Source: Actinomycetes bacterium (GTDB taxonomy: Bacteria > Actinomycetota > Thermoleophilia > BMS3ABIN01). Taken from it: a stretch of DNA of 45,452 nt. Each line of letters starts with the position of its first letter. Position 1 is the first letter of the stretch. The position numbers and the translations under genes were made by a program. The notes beneath the pieces were generated by a model. It saw nothing but the letters and a program-made list of their open reading frames with translations. It was not told the DNA's origin and did no database searches. Positions 25,722 to 36,345 of this stretch are shown piece after piece. The stretch is from positions 1 to 45,452 of the forward strand of contig JAJRYJ010000004.1 in the NCBI GenBank assembly GCA_024275795.1. The letters run 5' to 3'.

Positions 25722-26985
25722 TCGCCGCTGAAGCGCCTGAGCGACTCCTCGAACAAGTCCGCTTCCGGCCCGATGGCGACGGCGGTGAGCTTTGCCGGGT
25801 CGTAATATTCCCGCGCCAGGCGCATGACATCATCCGCCGTCACCTGGTTGACCCGGTCGATGATCTCGTCGATATCGAGAATCTCCGAGCCGGTGACGGT
25901 AAGCTTGCCCAGGCGGCTCATGCGGCTGTGTGTGGTCTCCATGCCCAGCACGATTTTGCCCTTGGCACTCTCCTTGGCGCGCACCAGCTCCTGCTCTTCC
26001 ACTCCCCCCGCCATCAGCGAGCGTATCTGGTCGGCGATGATGCCGCTGACCTCGGCCATACTGTCGCCCCTGCAGCCGAAATACACGCCCACCAGCCCCG
26101 TGTCTGAATAGAATGATGCGAAAGAATATATGGAATAGACCAGGCCGCGCTTCTCGCGCACCTCCTGGAACAGCCTGGAACTGGCGGTGGAGCCGAGGAT
26201 GCTGTCGAGGATGGAGATGGTGAACTTGTCCTCGGAGCCGCGCGGCAGGCCCAGGCCGCCGAAGCAGACGTGGTATTGTTGCGTATCTTTCTCATAAAAA
26301 CAGGAACTGTGAGCTGCCCTGTCAGGCGCCGGTGGCTGCTCCGTGGTCTGGGCTGCGGCCATCTCGCCGTTGGCCCCGTCCAGGTGCCTGGCCGCCAGCG
26401 CCATCAGCTGCTCCTGCTCGACGTTTCCCGCCGCCGCGATTACCATGTTGGGCAGCGTGTAGTGGCTGGAATGGAAGGCGCGCAGGCTGGCCTCGCTCAC
26501 GGAACCGATGATCTCCGCAGTGCCCAGCACGCTCTTGCCCAGCGGATGGTCACCGAAGATGGACTGGGTCAGGTAGTCGGCGATCAATTCGCCGGGCGAG
26601 TCCTCGTACATGGCGATCTCCTCGATCACCACCTCGCGCTCCTGGTCGATTTCCACGAAGGCCGGGCGCACCACCATGTCGGCCATCACCGCGAAGGCCT
26701 CCTCCAGGTGCTCGTCGACGAAGCGCGCATGCACCACCGTGTACTCGCGGGCGGTGGCGGCGTTGAGGTCGGCGCCAAAGGTATCGAATATCTGGGCGAT
26801 ATCCGTAGCCGTATAGCGGGAGCCGCCCTTGAACAGCAGGTGCTCGATGAAGTGGCTGCTGCCGCTCTCGGCAGGCTGCTCGTGGCGGGAGCCCGAGCCG
26901 ATCCAGAACCCCAGCGAGACAGAGCGGACGGACGGGAGCTTCTCGCTGATGACCCGCCCGCCGCCCTCAAGCTGCTTTAGGTCAT
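25691..26985 (-). CDS. M16 zinc peptidase (processing-peptidase-like), start frame disrupted
   Basis: About 430 residues. The zinc motif HFIEH (HxxEH) lies near the N-terminus, followed by LLFKGGSRYT, and the distal Glu is in EIDQEREVVIEEIAMYEDSP; the C-terminal half has the LVYSIYSFASFYSDTG region. It resembles the M16 gene that follows pnp in many Gram-positive bacteria. No ATG, GTG or TTG opens this frame before the zinc motif. An ATG at 26985 overlapping the pnp stop (ATGA) is where a start belongs, but it hits TAA after two codons. One extra base near 26980 would join it to the frame. The next GTG (26737) would lose the zinc site. Confidence 0.82.
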
Positions 26986-29168
26986 ACTTCTGGATTTGGG
27001 TCGACCACCTTGAGTCCGATGCGCTGCTTGCCGCGGTCCTCGCGCACCTCTATCACTTCGACCTTCACCATCTGCCCTCGCTTGACCACGTCCTCGACCT
27101 TGTTGACGCGGCCCTCGGCCAGGTTGTAGATATGGGCCAGCCCGTCGGTACCCCGCTTCAGCTCCACGAAGGCGCCGAAATCGGTGGTCTTGACCACCTT
27201 GCCGACGATGACATCGCCCTTCTCCACTTCCTTGGTCAGGTCCGTGATGCGCTGGATGACGCCCTCGGCGCTCTCGCCGTCGTTGCTGCAGATGAAGACG
27301 GTGCCGTCCTCCTCCACATCGATGGAGACGTCGTACTCCTCCACCATGGAACGGATGGTCTCGCCGCCCTTGCCGATGATAGCGCCGATCTTGTCAGGGT
27401 TGATCTGCATGGTGAAGATGCGCGGAGCGAATTCCGAGAGCTCCTGGCGCGGCTCGGGCAGCGCCTCGAGCATCTTGCCCAGCACGTGGTCGCGGCCCCG
27501 CTTCGCCTGCTCCAGGGCCTCCGCCATGATCTCCGGCGTGATGCCCTCCTTGATCTTCAGGTCCATCTGGATGGCCGTCATGCCCTCGGAGGTACCGGTG
27601 ACCTTGAAGTCCATGTCTCCCAGGTGATCCTCGATGCCGGCGATATCCGTGAGGATGACATAGTGGCGGTCGACATCCTCGGAACCGCATTCAAGGCACT
27701 TACGCAGGAAGACACCCTCGTGCCCGCACGACTTGCAGGTGCTGCGCACCACCAGGCCGATGGCGATGCCGGCGACCGGACGCTTGATCTGCACGCCCGC
27801 GTCCATCAGCGCCAGCGTCGAGCCGCAGGTGGCCGCCATGGAAGACGAGCCGTTGCTCTCGAGGATCTCGCTCACCAGGCGTATGGTGTAGGGAAATTCT
27901 ACTTCGTCCGGGATCATCGGCATCAGCGCCTTCTCCGCCAACGCGCCGTGGCCGATGTCGCGGCGCTTGGGGCCGCGCATGAAACCGGTCTCGCCCACCG
28001 AGAACGGCGGAAAATTGTAGTGGTGGATGTAGCGCTTGCTCTCCTCCAGGCCCAGCCCGTCGATGCGCTGGTTGTCGCCGACGGAACCGAGGGTCAGCAG
28101 CGTCATCGCCTGGGTCTGCCCCCGCGTGAACAGGGCGGAGCCGTGCGTGCGCGGCGCCACGCCCACCTCACAGGTGATCTCGCGAATCTCCTCGGCGTCA
28201 CGGCCGTCCGGGCGCCGCTTGTCGACGGCGATGCTGCGCCGGACGACGTCCTTCTCGACCGCCTTGAGGATGGCGGTGACTTCGGCGGCGAGCTCCTCCG
28301 GGGAATCATCGTCTATCAGTTCGCCGCGGACACGGTTGCGGATCTCCTCGATGCGGTCGGAGCGCTCCTGCTTCTCCGTGAGCCTGTTGGCCTCCTCCAG
28401 GTCTGCGCGCGCGCTGGATTCGATTTTCTCGTAGAGCTCCTTGTCGAACTCGGGCTCCGCGAACTCCCACTTGGGCTTGCCGGCCGCCTCGCGGATCTCC
28501 TCCTGCAGTTCGCAGAGCTTGCGGATCGGCTCCTGGGCCATCTTCACGGCTTCCATGGCCGTGTCCTCGTCCACCTCGGCGGCGCCGGCCTCGAGCATCA
28601 GGATCGAATCCGCCGTACCGGCGATGATCATGTTGAGGTCGCACTCGGTGAGCTGCGGCAGCGTCGGGTTTATCAGCAGCTCGCCGCCGATGCGCCCGAT
28701 GCGGACCGCCGCGATTGGGCCCTGGAAGGGGACCTCGGAGATAGTCAGCGCCGCCGATGCGCCCGTGAGGGCGAGGACATCGTAGGCGTTCTCCTGGTCC
28801 GTTGACAGGATGGTGGCGATCAGCTGGGTCTCGTTGGAGAAACCCTTGGGGAACCGCGGCCGCACGGGCCTGTCGATCAGCCTGGCCGTGAGGATAGCCT
28901 TCTCGCTCGGCCTGGCCTCCCGCTTGATGACACCGCCGGGAATCTTGCCGGCCGCGTACATGCGCTCCTCGATATCGACGGTGAGGGGGAAGAAATCCAC
29001 ACCCTCCTTGGCCTCGGTCCTCGCGGTCGCCGTTACCAGCACCATGGTGTCCCCGCAACGGACGACGACGGCGCCGTTGGCCTGCTTGGCCAGCCTGCCG
29101 GTCTCCAGCGAGATGGTCTTGCCGCCGATCTCTACACTCTTCTCTACTATGCTTTTCTCAGCTAACAA
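26982..29168 (-). CDS. pnp: Polyribonucleotide nucleotidyltransferase PNPase, with zinc-ribbon-like insertion
   Basis: 3'-5' phosphorolytic exoribonuclease of RNA decay. 728 residues: two RNase PH domains, a helical linker (about 215-310), a KH domain (IGAIIGKGGETIRSM) and an S1 domain (GDVIVGKVVKTTDFGAFVEL). D514, D520 and K522 in EDHLGDMDFK correspond to the catalytic residues known in E. coli. Between the strand VAGIAIGLV and YVILTDI, where most PNPases have about five residues, there is a roughly 24-residue insertion with C478, C481, C491 and C494 (CX2C-X9-CX2C). TTG start with AAGGAG upstream. Confidence 0.96.
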   Translation of the reverse strand: MLAEKSIVEKSVEIGGKTISLETGRLAKQANGAVVVRCGDTMVLVTATARTEAKEGVDFFPLTVDIEERMYAAGKIPGGVIKREARPSEKAILTARLIDRPVRPRFPKGFSNETQLIATILSTDQENAYDVLALTGASAALTISEVPFQGPIAAVRIGRIGGELLINPTLPQLTECDLNMIIAGTADSILMLEAGAAEVDEDTAMEAVKMAQEPIRKLCELQEEIREAAGKPKWEFAEPEFDKELYEKIESSARADLEEANRLTEKQERSDRIEEIRNRVRGELIDDDSPEELAAEVTAILKAVEKDVVRRSIAVDKRRPDGRDAEEIREITCEVGVAPRTHGSALFTRGQTQAMTLLTLGSVGDNQRIDGLGLEESKRYIHHYNFPPFSVGETGFMRGPKRRDIGHGALAEKALMPMIPDEVEFPYTIRLVSEILESNGSSSMAATCGSTLALMDAGVQIKRPVAGIAIGLVVRSTCKSCGHEGVFLRKCLECGSEDVDRHYVILTDIAGIEDHLGDMDFKVTGTSEGMTAIQMDLKIKEGITPEIMAEALEQAKRGRDHVLGKMLEALPEPRQELSEFAPRIFTMQINPDKIGAIIGKGGETIRSMVEEYDVSIDVEEDGTVFICSNDGESAEGVIQRITDLTKEVEKGDVIVGKVVKTTDFGAFVELKRGTDGLAHIYNLAEGRVNKVEDVVKRGQMVKVEVIEVREDRGKQRIGLKVVDPNPEV

Positions 29169-29206
29169 AATATTTCTCCTTGAATTAGGCGCCGGGTTCC
29201 CGCAAT

Positions 29207-29236
29207 AAAAAAACCACGGGATAACTACTCCCGCGG
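29207..29236 (-). terminator. Rho-independent terminator or attenuator between rpsO and pnp
   Basis: Minus strand: CCGCGGGA, a seven-base loop, TCCCGTGG (one G-U pair) and seven T. It lies about 40 bases before the pnp start and about 140 bases after the rpsO stop. It may end the rpsO transcript or attenuate read-through into pnp. Confidence 0.8.
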
Positions 29237-29241
29237 CCTGT

Positions 29242-29296
29242 CTCTAGGCTCAAGGCTCAAAATCCCGCCGGGGGATTCTCAGCCTCAGGCCTAGAG
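29242..29296 (-). promoter_or_regulatory. Long imperfect hairpin preceding the pnp-leader terminator
   Basis: Arms CTCTAGGCTCAAGGCT (29242-29257) and AGCCTCAGGCCTAGAG (29281-29296) pair at most positions, and an inner AATCCC/GGGATT stem (29261-29266 and 29272-29277) extends the helix. In E. coli a long hairpin in the pnp leader is cut by RNase III and used in PNPase autocontrol; this structure sits in the equivalent place. Function is inferred. Confidence 0.5.
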
Positions 29297-29375
29297 CATG
29301 TTTTCCAGGCACGGTAGTATCCCTAAGCGCGATGGAGCCTGAAAGGAGATACCAGGAAACAGCGTCCGCCGCTTC

Positions 29376-29645
29376 CTACTTTCTCAGTCCAAGTTCCTTT
29401 ACCAATGAACGATAGCGGTCGATGTTCTTGTTCTGCAGATAGGTCAGCAACCGCCGTCTTTTCCCCACCATCTTCAACAGACCTCTGCGAGAATGGTGAT
29501 CCTTCTTGTGGCCTTTCAGGTGCTCCGTAAGGCCGTTGATGCGCTCCGTCAGCAAGGCGATCTGTACCTCCGGGGAGCCCGTGTCACCCTCGTGGCTGCT
29601 GAACTTCTCTATAACCGATTCCTTGTTGTCTTTTGTTAATGCCAA
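29376..29645 (-). CDS. rpsO: 30S ribosomal protein S15
   Basis: 89 residues, the exact family length. It binds the 16S central domain at a three-way junction. Conserved stretches: [38 protein letters not shown] and [15 protein letters not shown] start with a very strong GGAGGAGGTG about seven bases upstream. It is followed by the pnp leader and preceded by its own likely promoter, so it may be expressed apart from ribF. Confidence 0.98.
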   Translation of the reverse strand: MALTKDNKESVIEKFSSHEGDTGSPEVQIALLTERINGLTEHLKGHKKDHHSRRGLLKMVGKRRRLLTYLQNKNIDRYRSLVKELGLRK

Positions 29646-29691
29646 GTCTTCACCTCCTCCGCTGATGGCTGCGTGGGGAACCGAACATTCG

Positions 29692-29718
29692 GGAATAGAC
29701 TAGCACAGTGAATGTCAA
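29692..29718 (-). promoter_or_regulatory. Probable rpsO promoter
   Basis: Minus strand TTGACA (plus 29713-29718) is a perfect -35. The best -10 is TATTCC (29692-29697) with a short 15-base spacer, so the -10 is uncertain. It lies 38 bases downstream of the ribF stop, and transcription would begin about 45 bases before the rpsO start. Confidence 0.5.
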
Positions 29719-29755
29719 AAGGCTAACGGGCCGGGGGTCGGCGCTGACGCGTTTT

Positions 29756-30709
29756 TCAGGCCTTGGCGACGGCGAAACCGTCGAAGGCGCGCGCCGCCTC
29801 GATGTCCTTTTTTATCTGTTCCACCAGTTGCTCCGCACTATCAAACTTGAACTCGTCGCGCAGCTTCTCCAGGAAGTCGATGCGCACGTTCATGCCATAG
29901 ATATTGCGGTCGAAATCGAGGATGTGGGCCTCGATGCGCATCTTCTGCCCGCTGTCCTCACCGGTTGAGCAGAAAGTCGGATTATGTCCGATATTGACCA
30001 GGCAGGCATATGGGTCCTTGCCCACGAACAGGTCCGCCAGATAGACGCCGCGCCCGGGGAAGATGCAATCGACCCGCGCGTCCAGGTTGGCGGTCCTCAC
30101 ACCCATTGCCCTCCCGCGCTTGTCGCCGTGCACCACCTTGCCGTGGGTCGACGGCGGCCTGCCGAGAATCTCCCTGACCTCCGCCAGCTCGCCTTCCAGC
30201 AACAGCTCGCGGATGCGCGTGGACGAGATGGGCTTGCCGCCCGCCTGCACCAGGTGCTCGGCGGTGATCTTCATGCCTGCCTTCTTTCCGTATTCCTCGA
30301 GGAAGCTGACGTCGCCTGCGGCCATGTGCCCGAAGCGGAAGTTCTCGCCGACGATCACATGGATCGCCCCCACGGACGACGAGAACAGCATGTCGCAGAA
30401 GTCTTCCGGCGGCAGCTCCGAGAACTCGCGGCTGAAGGGGATGATCAGGAAGTCGTCGACGCCCAGCTCTTCGATAAGGTCGGCCTTGATATTGAGTGGA
30501 GTGAGGATCGGTGGACACTTGTCGGGCGCGATGATCGACAGGGGATGGGGATGGAAGGTCATCACCATGCTGCGGGCGTCCGCTTCCCGGGCGGCCGCGG
30601 TGGCGTCGCCGATGATGCGCTGGTGCCCGATATGGACACCGTCGAAGTTGCCTATAGCGACTACGCGCGTGGCCTCAGGCACGTCGTCGATGCTGCGATA
30701 TATCCTCAT
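29756..30709 (-). CDS. ribF: Bifunctional riboflavin kinase / FAD synthetase RibF
   Basis: Makes FMN and FAD from riboflavin. 317 residues. The N-terminal FMN adenylyltransferase domain has VVAIGNFDGVHIGHQRII (about 16-33) and SSTRIRELLLEGEL; the C-terminal kinase domain has HGDKRGRAMGVRTANL, GVYLADLFV and the family's NIGHNPTF motif (RIEAHILDFDRNIYG follows). ATGA overlap with the truB stop. Its product supports the many flavoproteins in the window (HdrA, FlxA). Confidence 0.96.
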   Translation of the reverse strand: MRIYRSIDDVPEATRVVAIGNFDGVHIGHQRIIGDATAAAREADARSMVMTFHPHPLSIIAPDKCPPILTPLNIKADLIEELGVDDFLIIPFSREFSELPPEDFCDMLFSSSVGAIHVIVGENFRFGHMAAGDVSFLEEYGKKAGMKITAEHLVQAGGKPISSTRIRELLLEGELAEVREILGRPPSTHGKVVHGDKRGRAMGVRTANLDARVDCIFPGRGVYLADLFVGKDPYACLVNIGHNPTFCSTGEDSGQKMRIEAHILDFDRNIYGMNVRIDFLEKLRDEFKFDSAEQLVEQIKKDIEAARAFDGFAVAKA

Positions 30710-31617
30710 ACCAGAACCACCCTCGGGTAGATGAGACCCGTTTTTTCGCCTGGCCCGTAAATCGCCAGCAACCTGTCGCTATCGAACAGCCTGACGAGGC
30801 CGTCTTCCGTCCCCGCGATCGGCTGCCCGTGAGTTACAGCGCGACTGTCGCTTTCGTCCAGTTTCCTCCCGGGAAGGAAATATAGCGCACCGGCACAGGA
30901 AATAAAAGCTGGGTCGGCCCCGGTGAACAGACTGTCCCCCGGCAGCCGCTCCAGTTCCTCGAGCGTCAGGGCGTCGTCGACCCGGAAATCGCCGACGGCG
31001 GTGCGCCGCAGTTCCTGCGCGTAGGCGCCGGCGCCGAGTGCATCTCCGATATCCTCGCAGAGCTGCCTGACGTAGGTGCCCCTGGAGCAGGCCACGTCCA
31101 GCACCGCCTGCCGGCTCGTGGCGTCGAAGGAGACCAGGTCCAGCTCCCTTATCTCCACCTCGCGCACGGGAAGGTCGACCGCCTGGCCCCGGCGGGCCTT
31201 GCGATAGAGCGGCTCCCCGGCGACCTTCACCGCTGAATACGCCGGAACCTGTTGCTTTATAGTGCCCATGAACCGTGGCAGAATCGCCTCCAGGGCCTCC
31301 CCGCTCACGGACGCCGCGTCCTCGTGGGGCGTGATCCCGCCGTCCCGGTCGCCCGTGGTGGATGTAGCGCCGAACTGCGCCGTGAGCCGGTAACGCTTGG
31401 AAAGGGGCAGCAGCAGATCGAAGAGTTTCGTGGCCCGGCCCACCAGCACCAGCATCAGGCCGGTGGCGAACGGGTCGAGGGTGCCTCCGTGACCGACCTT
31501 GCGGATACCTGTCAGGCGGCGCACGCGGGCGACCACGTCGTGCGAGGTGATCCCCGCCGGCTTATCGACCAACAGCACGCCGCACACAGGGGGCGCGCTT
31601 CCCCCCCTATCGCTCAT
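30706..31617 (-). CDS. truB: tRNA pseudouridine(55) synthase TruB
   Basis: Makes pseudouridine 55 in the T-loop of tRNAs. About 303 residues from the ATG at 31617, whose codon lies inside the last codons of rbfA (11-base overlap). The catalytic Asp is D48 in GGTLDPFATG; other motifs are LLVDKPAGITSHDVV, QQVPAYSAVKVAGEPLY and CSRGTYVRQLCEDIG. The C-terminal part resembles a PUA domain. An earlier in-frame ATG exists but lies within rbfA and adds residues unlike TruB. Confidence 0.96.
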   Translation of the reverse strand: MSDRGGSAPPVCGVLLVDKPAGITSHDVVARVRRLTGIRKVGHGGTLDPFATGLMLVLVGRATKLFDLLLPLSKRYRLTAQFGATSTTGDRDGGITPHEDAASVSGEALEAILPRFMGTIKQQVPAYSAVKVAGEPLYRKARRGQAVDLPVREVEIRELDLVSFDATSRQAVLDVACSRGTYVRQLCEDIGDALGAGAYAQELRRTAVGDFRVDDALTLEELERLPGDSLFTGADPAFISCAGALYFLPGRKLDESDSRAVTHGQPIAGTEDGLVRLFDSDRLLAIYGPGEKTGLIYPRVVLV

Positions 31618-31954
31618 TCTCGATGTCCCTGAGCAGTTTCTCGATGCGAAGCCCGCGCTCGATGCTCTCATCATGGTGGAACGTGAGCTGTGGCGTCCGC
31701 TTCAGCTCCAGCTGCCTGCCCAGCAGGGACTGCAGGTAACCACAGGAGCATTCGAGCCCTGTCAGCGTCTGCTCAAGTTCGTGTTCCTCCCCGAGCACGC
31801 TGACGTAGACCCGGGCGCTGCGCAGGTCTGGGGTCGTCTCCACCGAGATCACGGTCACGAAACCGATGCGTGGGTCCTTGAGTCCGGAGGCCAGAGCTTC
31901 GCTCAGAACCTCGCGGATGGCTTCGTTGACGCGCCTCATCCTCTGTACGCCCAT
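31607..31954 (-). CDS. rbfA: 30S ribosome-binding factor RbfA
   Basis: Late 30S maturation factor. 115 residues from the ATG at 31954, one base after the ylxP TAA. It begins RMRRVNEAIREVLSEAL and has the KH-like core GFVTVISVETTPDLRSARVYVSVLG; LGRQLELKRTPQLTFHHDESIERG near the C-terminus is typical. Size and motifs are normal. Confidence 0.95.
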   Translation of the reverse strand: MGVQRMRRVNEAIREVLSEALASGLKDPRIGFVTVISVETTPDLRSARVYVSVLGEEHELEQTLTGLECSCGYLQSLLGRQLELKRTPQLTFHHDESIERGLRIEKLLRDIENER

Positions 31955-31955
31955 C

Positions 31956-32264
31956 TTAATCAGCCTCCACCTTGATAATCTCGCGGTGGATACCTGAAAC
32001 CTGGTAATCGCCACCGTCGAGGTAGTTGAACGCCAGATCCAGTGCACGCTCCAGCTCACCGTGGGATGGGGAAGTAAGCGAAAGCAGCAGGCGGGAACGC
32101 TGCCAGAGGTCATGGTAGCCGACTTCCGCCACGGAGGCGCCGAACCTGTTGGCGAGGTTTGTCTTCAGACTGCGGAGGCGCTGACGCTTGTCCTTGAGGG
32201 AACCGTTCTCCGGAAAATGGATGTCCGCCGCCAGGATTCCGACAAAACCGTCAGCTTGGTGCAA
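31956..32264 (-). CDS. ylxP: DUF503 family protein YlxP
   Basis: Small conserved protein of the nusA-infB operon, implicated in ribosome maturation in some bacteria; its exact role is uncertain. About 102 residues. The family signature SLKDKRQRLRSLK and FGASVAEVGYHDLWQRSRL are clear. No ATG or GTG fits the start. A TTG at 32264, inside the infB 3' end (14-base overlap), gives a sensible N-terminus; the upstream ATG at 32324 adds a stretch unlike the family. Confidence 0.88.
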   Translation of the reverse strand: MHQADGFVGILAADIHFPENGSLKDKRQRLRSLKTNLANRFGASVAEVGYHDLWQRSRLLLSLTSPSHGELERALDLAFNYLDGGDYQVSGIHREIIKVEAD

Positions 32265-34503
32265 CTTCTTTCGTCTCGTAGAACTCAAGGACATCGCCCT
32301 CTTTAATATCGTTGAAGTCTTCAATCAGGATGCCGCACTCGTAACCCTCTTCCACCTCGCGCGTGTCCTCCTTGAAGCGCTTCAGCGATGCCAGTTTCCC
32401 CTCATGGACGATCGTGCCCTCGCGAACCAGCCTCAACTGGGCGTTGCGCGTGACCTTGCCGCGCGTCACATAGCAGCCCGCGATGGTTCCCAGCTTGGAT
32501 GCCTTGAACGTCTGCCGTATCTCCGCTTCGCCCAGCTCGACTTCCTCGAACTTGGGCTCCAGCATGCCCAGCAGCGCCGCCTTGATATCCTCGGTGACCT
32601 TGTAGATGACGCTGTAGGTGCGGACGTCGACCCCCTCCATGTCGGCGATGGTCTTGGCCGCCGAGTTGGGCCTGACGTTGAAGCCGAGGATGATTGCCTG
32701 CGAAGCCGATGCCAGCATCACGTCCGATTCCTTGATGGCGCCGACACCGGTGTGGATGATGTTCACCTTGACCTCTTCGTGCCTGATCTGCTTGAGCGAT
32801 TCCTCCAGCGCCTCCACCGATCCGGCCACGTCGGCCTTGATTATCAGGTTGAGGTCCTTGACCTCGCCCTCCTTGATCCTGGCGAAGACATCGTCCAGTG
32901 TGAAAGCATGCCGCTTGGCCAGCATCTCGGCCTTGATCCTGTCAGAGCGCTTGCCGGCCATGGCGCGGGCCCGCCGCTCGTCCTCGACCACCTGGCACAG
33001 CTCGCCGGCCTGGGGCACGGAATCGAAGCCGAGTATCTCCACCGGCACCGACGGCCCCGCCGCCTTCAGGGGCTTGCCGCGGAAGTCGTTCATGGCCTTC
33101 ACCTTGCCGGAGGCTTCGCCGGCGACGATGGCATCGCCCACGTGCATGGTTCCGCGGGCGATCAGGATAGTGGCCACGGCCCCCCTGCCCGGGTCCAGCC
33201 TGGACTCGATGACCACGCCGCTGGCCGGGGCGGCGGGGTTGGCCTTGAGCTCCTGCACGTCTGCAACCAGCAGGATAGTCTCCAGCAGGTCGTCGAGGCC
33301 GGTCTTCTGCTTGGCGCTGACATCCGTGAAGATGACATCTCCGCCCCATTCTTCCGGCACTATCTCCTGCTCTGAAAGTTCCTGTCGCACACGCTCCGGA
33401 TTGGCTTCCGGTTTGTCGATCTTGTTCACGGCCACCACTATCGGGACCTCTGCAGCCCTGCAGTGGTCGATGGCCTCAAGGGTCTGGGGCATGACGCCGT
33501 CATCCGCCGCCACCACGAGCACCGCCACGTCGGTGACCTTGGCGCCGCGGGCGCGCATGGCCGTGAAGGCTTCGTGTCCGGGTGTGTCGAGGAAGGTGAT
33601 CTTGCGCCCCTCGTGCTCAACCTGGTAGGCGCCGATGTGCTGGGTGATGCCGCCGGCCTCGGTGGCGGTCACCTCCGTCTCGCGCACCGCATCCAGCAGC
33701 GAGGTCTTGCCGTGGTCGACGTGACCCATGATGGTGACCACCGGCGCCTTGGACACCAGGTCCTCGGGGCTGTCGACGAACGCCTCCTCTTCCTCCTGCT
33801 CCAGGTGGGCGATCTCGATCTGGCGTTCCATGTCGTCGCCGATGGTGCTGATGGCCTCATCGCTCAGGGACTGGGTGATGGTGGCCATCTCGCCGTAGCT
33901 CATCAGGCGCTTGATGATCTCCGCCGTCGAGACGCCCAGCGCCTCCGCCAGCTCCTTCACCGTGGCGCCCGAGTTCACCTTTACAGGCTGATCGGAGGCC
34001 GGAGCCTGCTCGTGCTCCGCCGCCTCGGGCTCGACGACGGCCGTGGCCTCCTTCTTGCCGCCCTTGTGCTTGACCCTCTGGGAACGTCCCGATGGGACAA
34101 AACTTCTACGCTTCGCCGCCGATGAGTCGATGATGACCCGGCGTCGCTTGCCGTGGGCCTTGGGCTTTACCGGCGCCTTGCGCTGCTTCCTGGTCGCGGA
34201 CGTGGCGTCGGGGGCCGTCTTCCCCGCGTCCGCCGCGGGCTTCTGCTCCGCCGGCGTCTTCTGTTGAGTCCTGGGTTTCTGCTCTGCAGCGGCTTTCTGT
34301 CCGGCCTTGGCCTTTTCCTTGACCTTGGTCGCGGTCTTGCCCGGGCTCGGCGCCGCGCCGGGGAAGGCCTTCCCGATATCGCTTTCCTCGACGCCGGCCA
34401 GCCCGCTGCTGACATCTATTCCGGCAGCCTGGAGCTTCTCGATCGCCTCGGCGGTCGAGATGTCCCTTTCCCTGGCTATCTCATATACTCTTTTCTTGGC
34501 CAT
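32251..34503 (-). CDS. infB: Translation initiation factor IF-2
   Basis: GTPase that brings initiator tRNA to the 30S subunit. 750 residues: a small IF2_N motif at the start (RVYEIARERDISTAEAIEKL), an Ala/Lys-rich linker (about 45-160), a second IF2_N (VKELAEALGVSTAEIIKRLM), then the GTPase domain with GHVDHGKT at 260-267, DTPGHEAF and NKIDKPEAN, and the C-terminal domains ending shortly after LASLKRFKEDTREVEEGYECGI. Normal size for this group. ATG 17 bases after the ylxR stop. Confidence 0.97.
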   Translation of the reverse strand: MAKKRVYEIARERDISTAEAIEKLQAAGIDVSSGLAGVEESDIGKAFPGAAPSPGKTATKVKEKAKAGQKAAAEQKPRTQQKTPAEQKPAADAGKTAPDATSATRKQRKAPVKPKAHGKRRRVIIDSSAAKRRSFVPSGRSQRVKHKGGKKEATAVVEPEAAEHEQAPASDQPVKVNSGATVKELAEALGVSTAEIIKRLMSYGEMATITQSLSDEAISTIGDDMERQIEIAHLEQEEEEAFVDSPEDLVSKAPVVTIMGHVDHGKTSLLDAVRETEVTATEAGGITQHIGAYQVEHEGRKITFLDTPGHEAFTAMRARGAKVTDVAVLVVAADDGVMPQTLEAIDHCRAAEVPIVVAVNKIDKPEANPERVRQELSEQEIVPEEWGGDVIFTDVSAKQKTGLDDLLETILLVADVQELKANPAAPASGVVIESRLDPGRGAVATILIARGTMHVGDAIVAGEASGKVKAMNDFRGKPLKAAGPSVPVEILGFDSVPQAGELCQVVEDERRARAMAGKRSDRIKAEMLAKRHAFTLDDVFARIKEGEVKDLNLIIKADVAGSVEALEESLKQIRHEEVKVNIIHTGVGAIKESDVMLASASQAIILGFNVRPNSAAKTIADMEGVDVRTYSVIYKVTEDIKAALLGMLEPKFEEVELGEAEIRQTFKASKLGTIAGCYVTRGKVTRNAQLRLVREGTIVHEGKLASLKRFKEDTREVEEGYECGILIEDFNDIKEGDVLEFYETKEVAPS

Positions 34504-34520
34504 AGCTCTTCACCGGTGAA

Positions 34521-34808
34521 TCATTTGTTACGTCCGGCAATCTCCCGGGCGAATTCCTCTTTCAGTGACCGCGGCTCGCAGGTCGCCCCCAGTCGCCTGG
34601 TCAACGTCTTCCGTGAGAGGGCCCGTTCGAGACATTCCACGCGCGGACATACATAGGCGCCTCTCCCCTCGGCTTTACCCCCAACATCCAGGATAAGCCG
34701 ACGGTCGCTACCCTGCAACTGCACAGTAAACCTGACTACGGACGCTTTCGCAAACCTGCCGCCGCAGCCGGCGCACATCCTCGTGGGGACGTGCCCTGCT
34801 TTCCCCAA
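34521..34808 (-). CDS. ylxR: YlxR family nucleoid/RNA-binding protein (DUF448)
   Basis: Small protein between nusA and infB, as in most Gram-positive bacteria; some members bind nucleic acid, one acts as a transcription regulator. About 95 residues from a TTG at 34808, just after the nusA TGA; an ATG at 34778 directly before CAGCGGR is an alternative. [18 protein letters not shown] and [13 protein letters not shown] are the family hallmarks. The frame continues upstream only as shadow of the acidic nusA tail. Confidence 0.88.
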   Translation of the reverse strand: MGKAGHVPTRMCAGCGGRFAKASVVRFTVQLQGSDRRLILDVGGKAEGRGAYVCPRVECLERALSRKTLTRRLGATCEPRSLKEEFAREIAGRNK

Positions 34809-34809
34809 G

Positions 34810-36273
<1,464 letters not shown>

Positions 36274-36345
36274 TGTGTACTCCTTTATCAGCTAACCCCA
36301 GGCCCCATGCCGGGAGTGCCCTCATTGCGCCCTTACACCGGAAAT

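Noticed and set aside
26829..28805. 658-codon plus-strand frame opposite pnp.
   Set aside because: Antisense shadow of pnp: low-complexity Leu/Asp/Ala/His composition and no recognisable domain.
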